The position numbers and the translations under genes are program-made. Source: Paracidovorax avenae ATCC 19860 (GTDB lineage Bacteria > Pseudomonadota > Gammaproteobacteria > Burkholderiales > Burkholderiaceae_C). Taken from it: a stretch of DNA of 64,000 nt. The stretch lies in contig NC_015138.1 of the NCBI RefSeq assembly GCF_000176855.2, positions 3,038,001-3,102,000 of the forward strand. The letters are read 5' to 3'. Positions within the stretch are counted from its first letter, which is position 1, and each line of letters begins with the position of its first letter. Shown here one piece after another: positions 27,928-36,295 of this stretch. The notes beneath the pieces were generated by a model, which saw only the letters and a list, made by a program, of their open reading frames with translations, did not search any database and had not been told where the DNA came from.

Positions 27928-29205
27928 TCAGTGTTCATGGCCCGAGGAGCCCTTGCCCTGCTGCGCCTTGACGACGAAGCTGCCCTTGCCGGCGTATGCG
28001 GTGCCGTCGGCCAGGCCGTCGAGGATTTCGACGCGCTGGCCATCCGAACGCCCCGTCTTCACGGGCCTCGCCTCGAACCCGCCGTCCACCCTCGCATACA
28101 CGGTCGGGCGGTTCTCCACCATCTGGATCGCGTCCGCCGCGACGGTGACGGGGGCCGCCGTCTTCCCGGTGACCAGTTCCACCGTGACGAACAACCCGGG
28201 ACGCCACGCCATCTCGGGATTCGGCAGCGTCACGCGCGCCGTGGCGGCGCGCGTCTGCTCGCCGATGAGCGCGCCGACATACGACACCTTCCCCGTCGCC
28301 TCATGCTGGAAGCCCGTCGCCTGGATGGCCACGGGCTCCCCGACCTTCACCAGCGGAAGGTTGGCCGCCGTCACGCTGATCTGGGCCCACACCGTGGAGA
28401 GGTCCGACACGGTGAACACATTCGCGTCTTCCTTCACCGACTCGCCCAGCGCGATGTGCTTCTCGACCACCATGCCGTCGAACGGAGCCCGCAGTTCAAA
28501 GCGCGCCAGGTCGCCAGAGACGGCTGTTGCGCCCAGGGCCCGCAGCTTCTGGCCGGCGTTGGCGACGGAGATCTCCGCTTCGTGCAGGACCTGCTCCGCC
28601 TGCAGTACGTCCTGCTGGGCCGAGATCCTGTCCTGAAAGAGCCTGCGCTCACGGTCCGCCGTGGTGCGCGCCAGCACGAGGCGCTTCTGTGCGGCCAGCA
28701 GTTCGCTGCGCTGCTCGGACAGCGCCACGCTGGAGATGACGGCCAGTACTTGACCTTTGCGTACGCGCTGCCCGAGATCGGCATTGACGCTCTCGACGAC
28801 GCCAGCGACGCGGGGAACGACGTGTGCCGTGCGATCCTCGTTGAACCGGATTTCGCCGGGCAGCCGGGTGCGGGTTTCGATGTCGCCCGGCGCGCTCGTC
28901 TCGACCACCACGCCGGAGGACGCGAACTGTTCGTCCGAGAAGGCGATGAGGCCTTTTTCATGGCTCTCTTCATGGCCCTCTTCACGGCCATCCTCGTGGC
29001 CGTGTTGCTCGGGTTCCCCGGCATGGCCCTCGCCATGCTCGTCGGCGGGCCGCGCGACAGCCGCATGCCCGCCGGCGCCACCGGGTTGTTTCGCGGGCCG
29101 GAGGATGAAAACTCCGGCAATGGCCGCCAGAACAACGATCGCGACGGCCAGGATGACGTGCCGGCTCTGGGTCTTGCCGGCGGAAGTTTCAACACGGGAT
29201 TGCAT
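27928..29205 (-). CDS. czcB: CzcB-type periplasmic adaptor (RND efflux)
   Basis: A 425-residue membrane-fusion protein. It has one N-terminal membrane anchor (HVILAVAIVVLAAIAGVFIL), then a His/Glu-rich metal-binding stretch (repeated GHE/EHG units, about residues 52-85). A lipoyl/hairpin/beta-barrel adaptor core follows (VVPRVAGVVESVNADLGQRVRKGQVLAVI ... FELRAPFDGMVVEKHIALGESVKE). The protein ends in SSGHEH. It links CzcA to the outer-membrane channel. It starts 5 bp after the czcC stop. The His-rich segment supports a divalent-metal substrate. Confidence 0.94.
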   Translation of the reverse strand: MQSRVETSAGKTQSRHVILAVAIVVLAAIAGVFILRPAKQPGGAGGHAAVARPADEHGEGHAGEPEQHGHEDGREEGHEESHEKGLIAFSDEQFASSGVVVETSAPGDIETRTRLPGEIRFNEDRTAHVVPRVAGVVESVNADLGQRVRKGQVLAVISSVALSEQRSELLAAQKRLVLARTTADRERRLFQDRISAQQDVLQAEQVLHEAEISVANAGQKLRALGATAVSGDLARFELRAPFDGMVVEKHIALGESVKEDANVFTVSDLSTVWAQISVTAANLPLVKVGEPVAIQATGFQHEATGKVSYVGALIGEQTRAATARVTLPNPEMAWRPGLFVTVELVTGKTAAPVTVAADAIQMVENRPTVYARVDGGFEARPVKTGRSDGQRVEILDGLADGTAYAGKGSFVVKAQQGKGSSGHEH

Positions 29206-29210
29206 GGCGT

Positions 29211-30521
29211 TCAGGGCTTGGAGGGGTTCAGGAGGCCGGACGACGCATCCGTGACGTGGAGCAGGCGCTCCAGTTCGGCTGCGGCGCGGTAGGTATCGAG
29301 CAAGGCACGGAGGAACTGGGCCTGCGTGCCGACCAGGGTGCGCTGGGCATCCAGCGTTTCCAGGTAGCTGAACTTGCCCAGCTGGAAGCCCTGCGATGCA
29401 ACGCGGTAGGCCTCGCGCGCGCCGGGAATCGCGTCCTGCTGCAGGGTCTGCGCTTCGGCCCGGGCCGACCGCAGCTGCTCGCGGACCTGGGCGATCTCCG
29501 ACGCCAGCCGCAGCTCGGCCGCGTTCAGTTCCTCCCGGGCCTTCTCCTCCCGCGCCAGGGCTTCGGCGAGGTTGCCCTGGTTCCGGTCGAACAGCGGCAG
29601 AGGCACGGTCAGGCCCACGACGGCGGCCGTCACCCCGTTCTCCTGGCTGCGCTTGACACCGACGGACACCGCGACATCCACGACCTGGCGCGAACGCTCG
29701 AGTGCCACGGCAGCCTCGGCCCGTTCCCGCTCCAGCCGCGCACGCTGGAGTACCGGCGATGTGGCCATCCGAGCGAACACGGCCTCGTCGGCCAAGCCTT
29801 CTGCGGGCAGGTCCAGAGGGCCGATCAGCGTGGTTTCGCGGTGGCCCGTATCGCCCCAGAGGGCGAACAGCTTCTGGCGGCCGGCACGCAGCGCCCCTTC
29901 CGCCTGGGCCACCTCGGCCACCGCCGCGGCGCGCGCGACCTGCGCACGCGTTTCCTCCAGCGGGGCCACCTTGCCCGCCTGCACGCGCTTGCCGGCCATC
30001 TCCGCGTCGCCGGTGGCGAGCTGCAGCGAAGACCGCGCCAGCCGCAATCGCTCCTGGCCGACCAGCACTTCATGAAAGGCGACGACGACCTGGGAACGCA
30101 CGTCCGCGCGGGCCTGCTCGATGTCGGCAGCAGCTTGCGCGCTGATCCGCTCGGCGACGGCCGCTCGGTGGGTCCGCTTGCCGCCGAGCTCCAGCGATTG
30201 CGTGACCTGGACGGTGGACGTTCGCCGCCCATGTTTGAAATCCTCCTGCTGGACGGACAGCTCGGGATTCGGGCGCAGACCGGCCTGCAGGACAGCGCCG
30301 CGCGTCGCGTCGAACTCGCGCTGCGCCACGGCGATGGCCGTGTTCCTTGCGAGCGCCAGTGCAATGGCTTCCGCCAGCGTCAGGGAACGGGCCGCCGGTT
30401 CAGTGGACGTGGATCCGGGCGGGGTGGTCAGGGGCTGCGCATGTGCGAGCGCAGGAAAGATGGGCAAGCCGGCCAGCAGGACGGAGCAGGCCGTTGCAAT
30501 GAATGGTCTGGTATGGGACAC
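29211..30521 (-). CDS. czcC: CzcC-type outer-membrane efflux channel (TolC family)
   Basis: A 436-residue TolC-like protein with a signal peptide (SHTRPFIATACSVLLAGLPIFPALAHAQ) and two repeated helical-hairpin OEP domains (LTLAEAIALALARNTAIAVAQREFDATRG ... and PLPLFDRNQGNLAEALAREEKAREELNAAELRL). I start at the GTG at 30521, which has GGAGA six bases upstream; the longer frame would put 17 non-signal residues before the signal peptide. It is the second gene of the operon, after the small czcI-like gene. Confidence 0.92.
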   Translation of the reverse strand: MSHTRPFIATACSVLLAGLPIFPALAHAQPLTTPPGSTSTEPAARSLTLAEAIALALARNTAIAVAQREFDATRGAVLQAGLRPNPELSVQQEDFKHGRRTSTVQVTQSLELGGKRTHRAAVAERISAQAAADIEQARADVRSQVVVAFHEVLVGQERLRLARSSLQLATGDAEMAGKRVQAGKVAPLEETRAQVARAAAVAEVAQAEGALRAGRQKLFALWGDTGHRETTLIGPLDLPAEGLADEAVFARMATSPVLQRARLERERAEAAVALERSRQVVDVAVSVGVKRSQENGVTAAVVGLTVPLPLFDRNQGNLAEALAREEKAREELNAAELRLASEIAQVREQLRSARAEAQTLQQDAIPGAREAYRVASQGFQLGKFSYLETLDAQRTLVGTQAQFLRALLDTYRAAAELERLLHVTDASSGLLNPSKP

Positions 30522-30572
30522 CTGGGTCTCCGAAGTGAAGAAAACTTCGGTGGACCACAGGAGCGCAGTCAA

Positions 30573-30953
30573 TCAGGCGATCATTCCCCCGCCGTCCACC
30601 GTCGATGGAGCGTGGAAGGCCCACTTGGGGCGCTCGATATCGTTGGCGGCGCCGGTGCCCTGGTGCCGGAGATGCCTGGGAACGACCCACGCATTCGAGG
30701 CCTGCTGCGCGGGGCACCGCGGGTTCCACAGGTCGCCGATCGACGAAGGTTGGGCGACGTTGTGGAATGGGCAGGGAACGCCGCGGTCTTCGGAGAAATG
30801 AAGGCTGCTCGCCCCGTCGGAGATTTTCTTCTGGGCCGAGGCGTACCCTGCCGCCACGGACCCGGCAGACGACGCCGACTCATGGAACTGCGCAGCCGTC
30901 CATTGGAGCGGCAGCAGCAACAGCATGAAGACGATGACGATCCGGCGAACCAT
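30573..30953 (-). CDS. CzcI-like small periplasmic protein of the efflux operon
   Basis: 126 residues with a signal peptide (MVRRIVIVFMLLLLPLQWTAAQ) whose PLQW-x-A pattern is typical of CzcI/CopA-like small proteins encoded ahead of czcC in beta-proteobacteria. The mature part has a Cys/His cluster (VPCPFHNVAQ ... NPRCPAQQ) that could bind metal. It is separated from czcC by 51 bp. CzcI is thought to act in regulation of the efflux operon; that role is by analogy. No Shine-Dalgarno is evident before ATG 30953, and further upstream ATGs look non-coding. Confidence 0.7.
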   Translation of the reverse strand: MVRRIVIVFMLLLLPLQWTAAQFHESASSAGSVAAGYASAQKKISDGASSLHFSEDRGVPCPFHNVAQPSSIGDLWNPRCPAQQASNAWVVPRHLRHQGTGAANDIERPKWAFHAPSTVDGGGMIA

Positions 30954-31089
30954 TGTCAGGAGGGGTAATGCTTCGTTGGCGGCGAGAGTCCTTGGCAGGA
31001 CGCTGCACAGGACTGCACTGAGCGCCGCGTGGCAGCGCTCCTGGGCAGGCGATTTTCGCGAGCGGATTCTAGAGTGTTTCGGCGGGTCC

Positions 31090-31182
31090 AGGACGCATCG
31101 CGCCGGCAGGCCCCGCCAGGAAGCCAGGCAGAACGGCAGGGCCAGTACCGACTGCACCGATCCTTATTTCGGAAAGTACTAG
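31090..31182 (+). pseudogene. Relic of a DUF4189 protein gene (3' end only)
   Basis: The frame ending at the TAG 31180-31182 closes with DCTDPYFGKY, matching the end of the intact DUF4189 protein at 32591-33082 (ECTEPYFVKY); the DNA is similar codon by codon over the last 33 bases. Upstream, ARQNGRAS can be aligned with QASGRAN after a gap of about four residues. No plausible beginning is left. It lies antisense in the czcI upstream region. Confidence 0.55.
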
Positions 31183-31187
31183 GCCGA

Positions 31188-32015
31188 TCACGGCACCCTC
31201 TTTTGTGCCCCCTTGCGGCACAGGCCGATGTTCGTCCGGGCTGCGCGCACTATGTCCAGATAGCGCTCCGCCAGGGCAGGCGCCCAGCCATCCACCGCGG
31301 CATCATCGTCCTTTGCGGCATCCCCTGCATATCTGGCGAGCGTCGCCAGGCATTGCGCATGAAGTCCGTTGCGGTACTGCGTGATGGCCAGGTCGTTGCG
31401 GATGGCTCCCTCGTCTTCCCAGTCCAGCGTCACCGAACAGTTCTCCAGCACGGGAGACAGGATGGCGAGGGCCGCCTTGAAATTCCTGCGGTCATAAAGA
31501 CGCTGGAAGGTGGCACGCGTGCGATCGACTTCGTCCCTGCCGCAACCCTCCTTCACCCGCACATAACGCCCTGCGAAACTCCCGTTAAAGCCGCAAAAAT
31601 CCCTGCACTCGGCGAGGGTGGCCGCCTTGACATCGATCCCCTGCGCGCTGTGCCCAAAGCCCACCACGCAGGAAGAGCGCCCGCCGTCCTGCCTGGCAAT
31701 GCCCTGGTCGCCGTCGATGCTTCCATCGAGCGTGCACAGGCTGTCCCCCGTCGTGCTTTCCAGCGAAAAAGTCACCTTGCCTTTCTCGCTCTGGATCAAA
31801 AGACGTCCCCAGCCCCACTCCGTCATGTACTCGCCCGGCTGCAACCCACCGCTTCCGGATGGCGACGGGCGCTCCGGGGGTTGCGGGCTGCCCGAAGGCT
31901 GCGCAGTGGCACCACCCGCACAGGCCGACCAGGACATGGCAAACACCACGGCGACCGGCGCAAACATCCGCGATACCGTCGGCCAGGGAAAGCGATGGGG
32001 TGGCATGGTAGTCAT
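31188..32015 (-). CDS. Secreted or lipid-anchored protein of unknown function
   Basis: 275 residues. An N-terminal hydrophobic segment ends in AMSWSACAGG, which may be a signal peptide or an imperfect lipobox (Cys about residue 32). A Pro/Ser/Gly-rich linker follows, then a Cys-containing domain (TEWGWGRLLIQSEKGKVTF, SLCTLDGSIDGDQG, AECRDFCGFNGSFAGRYV, KEGCGRDEV) and a helical, TPR-like end (TFQRLYDRRNFKAALAILSPVLENC). I do not recognise the family. It is divergent from the small secreted protein at 32233. The start could also be the ATG at 32006. Confidence 0.65.
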   Translation of the reverse strand: MTTMPPHRFPWPTVSRMFAPVAVVFAMSWSACAGGATAQPSGSPQPPERPSPSGSGGLQPGEYMTEWGWGRLLIQSEKGKVTFSLESTTGDSLCTLDGSIDGDQGIARQDGGRSSCVVGFGHSAQGIDVKAATLAECRDFCGFNGSFAGRYVRVKEGCGRDEVDRTRATFQRLYDRRNFKAALAILSPVLENCSVTLDWEDEGAIRNDLAITQYRNGLHAQCLATLARYAGDAAKDDDAAVDGWAPALAERYLDIVRAARTNIGLCRKGAQKRVP

Positions 32016-32232
32016 GGTCTCGGGCCATGATAAGACCGGGCTGCCCGTGCCCGGGGTAGCGACAGACCGCCCAGGCTGCCTGGGCACGCGGTGGATCTCT
32101 GTTGTATCTGGTTGCATCCACATCCAGCGCCCGGGTTCTAATGCCCACCTTCGACCGGCACATGCCGCGCAGCGCTGGCCCCGGGCCTGGCTTGTACAGC
32201 CCTACCGCAACCTGTTCACCGAGGAATTACAG

Positions 32233-32574
32233 ATGTCCCACCTCTGCCCCATCCTGATGGCCTTGTTCACGATCGCCTGTGTGCCACTGGCGCAAGCACA
32301 GGGCGCCAGCGAATTCAACAAGGAGGCGATCAAGTCCACCGGCGAAGCCGCCGCGATGGCGTTCGTGTGCGGCAAGCTCAACCAGGCCCAGATCGATGCG
32401 CACAAGGAAAAGGCACGCCGGCTCTACCTTGCGGACGGCGTCTCCCAGGCGACCTTCGATGCCCTCTACAGCGAGGGTTTCAAGGAAGTGCAGGTCCAGG
32501 CGAAAGCCAGCCACGTGCAGGCAGGCAGCCCCCAGTGCCAGCTTCCCGCACCCGGTACAGCCAAGCAGGACTGA
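32233..32574 (+). CDS. Small secreted protein of unknown function
   Basis: 113 residues with a clear signal peptide (SHLCPILMALFTIACVPLAQAQ) and a helical mature part with two cysteines (AFVCGKLNQAQIDAHKEKARRLY ... SPQCQLPAPG). GAGGA lies seven bases before ATG 32233. It is followed 16 bp later by the DUF4189 gene and is probably co-transcribed with it. I do not recognise it. Confidence 0.75.
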   Translation: MSHLCPILMALFTIACVPLAQAQGASEFNKEAIKSTGEAAAMAFVCGKLNQAQIDAHKEKARRLYLADGVSQATFDALYSEGFKEVQVQAKASHVQAGSPQCQLPAPGTAKQD

Positions 32575-32590
32575 AGTGGAGAATCCGTCC

Positions 32591-33082
32591 ATGAAATTCC
32601 AGGCGACCTGCCCGCTGCTTCTCGCCGCAGCCCTCCTGGCCTCGAACCTGCACGCCCAGACCGCATGCCCCTCGGGCGTGGCCGCGGGCAGCGCGCGTTG
32701 CGGTCCGAGCGGCGACAGCGGAGACAGCGCGCCTCCGCGGCCGACTGGCCACTGGGTGAAAACCTGGGGAGCCCTCGTGAGTTCCAACCAGGCGGGCGGC
32801 GCCTGGTCCTCCAAAGGCAGGGACTCGGAAGAAGACGCGCGCCAGGATGCCCTGAAAAGGTGCCAGGCCCAGGGCGCCTCCGACTGCAAGGTGGACGCGA
32901 CGTTCTTCAACCAGTGCATTGCCGTCTCGGGCTCTACGGCCCAGCGTGGCGTTTTCACGAACACGGGAAAGAACAAGGAGGTCGCCGGCTCCCGGGCCCT
33001 CAAGGACTGCCAGGCCAGCGGTAGAGCGAACTGCGCCGTCGTGTTCGCAGAATGCACCGAACCCTACTTCGTAAAATATTAG
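32591..33082 (+). CDS. DUF4189-domain secreted protein
   Basis: 163 residues. The signal peptide is MKFQATCPLLLAAALLASNLHAQ. The DUF4189 core has WGALVSSNQAGGAWSSKGRDSEEDARQDALKRCQAQGASDCKV, then YFNQCIAV-like FFNQCIAVSGS, and Cys-rich repeats to the end (LKDCQASGRANCAVVFAECTEPYF). The family is periplasmic with disulfide-bonded repeats and unknown function, often encoded in small secreted-protein clusters. GGAGA lies about 9 bases before the ATG. Confidence 0.85.
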   Translation: MKFQATCPLLLAAALLASNLHAQTACPSGVAAGSARCGPSGDSGDSAPPRPTGHWVKTWGALVSSNQAGGAWSSKGRDSEEDARQDALKRCQAQGASDCKVDATFFNQCIAVSGSTAQRGVFTNTGKNKEVAGSRALKDCQASGRANCAVVFAECTEPYFVKY

Positions 33083-33113
33083 CCCGCCGCGCACCTGACG
33101 CCGCGCCGGCAGC

Positions 33114-33803
33114 TCAGGTGCCATCGACGCGGACACCGCGCAGCTTGGCGATGAGTTCCACACGGTTGCGGGCCTCGAGCTTCTGCAGGATCGCCGTGAG
33201 GTGTTCCTTCACGGTGTGCTCGGAGAGGTGAAGCGCGGAAGCAATCGGCTTGTTGGGCATGCCGTCCAGGACGAGCGCGAGGATTTCACCCTGCCGTGGC
33301 GTCAGGCCGATGTCGGCAGGCGCCAGGCGTATCTCGCGAGGTGCCATGGATCCGGCCGCAGGCCGTGAAGGCAATGCTGTCGCATCCGCATCGAACCAGG
33401 CCTGGCCGCTGAGCACCGATGTCACGGCAGCATGGTAGGTGTCGGGCGATTCGCGCTTGTGCACGAAACCATGGGCGCCGCTGGCACGGGCTTTCAAGGC
33501 AATCGCCGGGTGCGGGTCCGCGCTCGTCACCAGCACCCGGGTTCCCGGAGACATCGCCAGGAGGCTGGCGACGAACGATGTCGAGGCACCTTCGGCGAGC
33601 CAGAAATCCACGAGCGCCAGCATGGGCGGGCCATGCGCGGCGACGATGCGCAGCGCGTTGGTGGCATCCAAGGCATGGCGGGTCTCGGCGATGGCAGCGT
33701 GCAGGCCGAGAAAATCGGCCATGCCCTGTGCGACGATGGGATGGTCATCGACGACCAGCGCATAGCAGGCCGGATGGAGGCGCGAAAAAGCAGACAGGAA
33801 CAT
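33114..33803 (-). CDS. NarL/FixJ-family response regulator (orphan)
   Basis: 229 residues. The receiver domain (CYALVVDDHPIVAQGMADFL, phospho-Asp in LALVDFWLAEG, VLVTSADPHPAIALKARASGAHGFVHK) is joined to a LuxR-type helix-turn-helix (IGLTPRQGEILALVLDGMPNKPIASALHLSEHTVKEHLTAILQKL). Asp-Asp, the phospho-acceptor Asp and the Lys are all present, so it should be phosphorylatable. No histidine kinase lies nearby. It converges on the DUF4189 gene. The start is taken at MFLSAFSRLHPACYAL because the upstream residues have no family similarity. Confidence 0.9.
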   Translation of the reverse strand: MFLSAFSRLHPACYALVVDDHPIVAQGMADFLGLHAAIAETRHALDATNALRIVAAHGPPMLALVDFWLAEGASTSFVASLLAMSPGTRVLVTSADPHPAIALKARASGAHGFVHKRESPDTYHAAVTSVLSGQAWFDADATALPSRPAAGSMAPREIRLAPADIGLTPRQGEILALVLDGMPNKPIASALHLSEHTVKEHLTAILQKLEARNRVELIAKLRGVRVDGT

Positions 33804-34063
33804 GAAGACGATTCGCCAGTGCAGCCGAATCGACAACATGCAATGCGACAGTCGGGCTGAGCGTAACCGCCCGCGACTGGATTCCCGATGACAAACCCCT
33901 TCCGGCGCCGCGGATGCAACACAGGTGACTCGCGAATCACCGCCCCGTGGGATATGGACGAGCGGACCGGCCGGAGCGCGTTCGTGGCCCTGGCGGAGAG
34001 TCGCATCGCAGGCAATAACCCAAGGGTGCGGCGGGAGCCGGCGACGAGGCCAGAAGGGTCGTG

Positions 34064-35677
34064 TCAGCTGCTCCAGGGCGCCAGCGCACGTTCAGTGCTC
34101 GAAAAGACGGGCTGGCCCACGCCCGCGTGGTCCAGCTTGAAAATGCCAACGGCGTGTACCAGGTCTTGCGCCTGAGCCTTGAGACTGGCGGCTGCAGCCG
34201 CGATTTCTTCGACCAGCGCGGCATTCTGCTGGGTGACCTGGTCCATCTGTATGACGGCTTCGCCGACCTGGTTGACGCCAGCGCTCTGCTCCCCGCTGGC
34301 GGCACTGATTTCGCCCATGATATCGGTCACCCGGCGAATGCTGCCGGCCACTTCCCCCATGGTGGTTCCAGCCCGGTCCGCAAGTTGTTCGCCCATTTCG
34401 ACACGCGCGACGCTGGTGTCGATGAGATTCTTGATTTCCTTGGCCGCCTCGGCGCTTCGCACGGCCAGGCTGCGCACCTCTCCAGCCACTACCGCGAAAC
34501 CACGGCCCTGCTCACCCGCGCGGGCTGCCTCCACCGCTGCATTCAGCGCGAGGATGTTGGTCTGGAATGCAATGCCATCGATGACGTTGATGATGTCGGC
34601 GATCTTGCGCGAGCTCTCGCTGATGCCCTTCATCGTCTGCACCACCTGCGACACGACCTCGCCCCCACGGGTCGCCACCACGCTGGCTTCCTGGGCGAAC
34701 TGGTTGGCCTGGCGGGCATGGTCGGCATTCTGCTTGACTGTCGAGCCCAGTTCCTCCATCGATGCGGCGGTTTGCTGCAGGGCGCTCGCCTGCCGTTCCG
34801 TCCTGGCCGAAAGGTCGGAATTTCCCTGGGCGATCTGGGTGCTGGCGGCAGCCACCGATTCGCTGCCCTCCCGTACCCGCGTGACGACATGGGCCAGCGA
34901 TTCGTTCATGGATTTGAGACTCAGCAGCAGGGTGCCGACCTCGTCGCGGGCGGCGACATCGATGTGCGTGGTCAGGTCGCCGTCCGCCACCGCCTGCGCG
35001 ACGCCGAGGGCCTGGGAAACCGGCCTGGTGATCGACCGGATGACCCACATTCCCAGGAGAGTAGCCATGGCCACTGCCAGAGCCGACCCTCCGAATTCGA
35101 GCATCAGCGTCGTGCGCCGGGCACCGTCCAACGCGGCGGAGCGAACCGCGAGCAGGTCTCTCTCCATTTTGCTGAAATCCGCTTCGAGCGCACGGAATCC
35201 ATCCATGGCAGCTTTATCAAGACCTTTCCTGAACTCGGCCAGAAAATCATCCCAGGAAACTGCGCCGCTATTGACCTCCTTGCGCAGCCCTTGCATTTTC
35301 TCGACAATGGAAACGAACTCTTCCTTCCGGGCCCGCATGTCCTCCAGCCGCTTTTGCTGCGCCGGATTATCGGAAGTGAGGGATTTTGCCTTGCTCCAGG
35401 CGGCATCGAAGCTCTTGATACCGGTGGTCCACGGCTCGAGAAATCGATCCTCCCCGGCCAGCAGGAAACCTCGCGCGCCCGTTTCCATGTTCACCATGCT
35501 CTGCAGCATCTCCTGCCCGACGCCCAGCACTACATAGGTGTGCTGGTTCATCTCGTCAGCCTTCTTGAGTTCGTTCTGGCTCTTGATCGCCACGCCGATG
35601 ACGGTGAGAAAAATCCCGATCACGCCAGCAAATGCCAGAGAAAGCCGGCGAGCCAGGGGCCAATTTGACAGAAACAT
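34064..35677 (-). CDS. Methyl-accepting chemotaxis protein (CHASE3-type sensor)
   Basis: 537 residues. TM1 is LSLAFAGVIGIFLTVIGVAI; the periplasmic CHASE3-like helical sensor (about 33-190) contains VNMETGARGFLLAGEDRFLEPW; TM2 is near 190-210; a HAMP linker (SITRPVSQALGVAQAVADGDL) follows; the cytoplasmic signalling domain ends in the conserved hairpin ([41 protein letters not shown]). GGGAGG lies seven bases before the ATG at 35677. No CheR-binding pentapeptide is visible at the C-terminus. It is an isolated receptor gene; the ligand is unknown. Confidence 0.95.
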   Translation of the reverse strand: MFLSNWPLARRLSLAFAGVIGIFLTVIGVAIKSQNELKKADEMNQHTYVVLGVGQEMLQSMVNMETGARGFLLAGEDRFLEPWTTGIKSFDAAWSKAKSLTSDNPAQQKRLEDMRARKEEFVSIVEKMQGLRKEVNSGAVSWDDFLAEFRKGLDKAAMDGFRALEADFSKMERDLLAVRSAALDGARRTTLMLEFGGSALAVAMATLLGMWVIRSITRPVSQALGVAQAVADGDLTTHIDVAARDEVGTLLLSLKSMNESLAHVVTRVREGSESVAAASTQIAQGNSDLSARTERQASALQQTAASMEELGSTVKQNADHARQANQFAQEASVVATRGGEVVSQVVQTMKGISESSRKIADIINVIDGIAFQTNILALNAAVEAARAGEQGRGFAVVAGEVRSLAVRSAEAAKEIKNLIDTSVARVEMGEQLADRAGTTMGEVAGSIRRVTDIMGEISAASGEQSAGVNQVGEAVIQMDQVTQQNAALVEEIAAAAASLKAQAQDLVHAVGIFKLDHAGVGQPVFSSTERALAPWSS

Positions 35678-36295
35678 GACAGACCTCCCATGGAGAATTT
35701 AATTATTCATCCTGCCAAGGAAGCGCATTTTTCAATTTAAAATCGACTCGACTGCAACACGCGCTCCCAACAGGGTTTCTACATTGCACCTCTTCTGCTC
35801 AAGACGTCAAAGGTTATCTGATCAGGCAACGAGGTTATTAAACCCTGCAGTGCAACTCTCTCGAAAAGAGTACGTAACCATTCCGTGACAAGACGATGGC
35901 TCGTCAGACTGAAATCGCCATGCCCGCCTGTGGTCCGCAACAGGCCCCGCCCCGGCAAGCTCCGCAGAAGCCGCCAGCATCCGGGCACGCCGCCTGACAT
36001 AATCTGCCACCAACGCCCAGGCGCGGCTCTTCCTTCCGTCCTTCGGCCGGTAGCCGCGGGCGCGCCACGTGCCACGCACTGCTTTTCCGCCAGCGTAGAT
36101 ACCAACGCTGGGTGAAGGAACGAGCCTCTGGCCCCTGCGGTATGCGCGAACCGGTTGCCATTCCCGGACGGACCAGTGCGCACACGAAGGCTCCACTGCC
36201 CTCTTCTCCTTCGAGACCGTCCCTGTTTGAAAGCCAGGCGGTGATCCGGCACGGGGCGGCCCATGGCGAAACCTTGGTAAACAGAACAGGTCAAG
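35678..36295. other. Long intergenic region between a chemoreceptor gene and dusA
   Basis: 618 bp. The first ~200 bp are A/T-rich and should contain the chemoreceptor promoter on the minus strand. The rest is GC-rich; open frames on the minus strand (such as 35822-36325) show no recognisable family, no good start and no conserved composition. I see no RNA gene, repeat or clear terminator in it. Confidence 0.4.
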
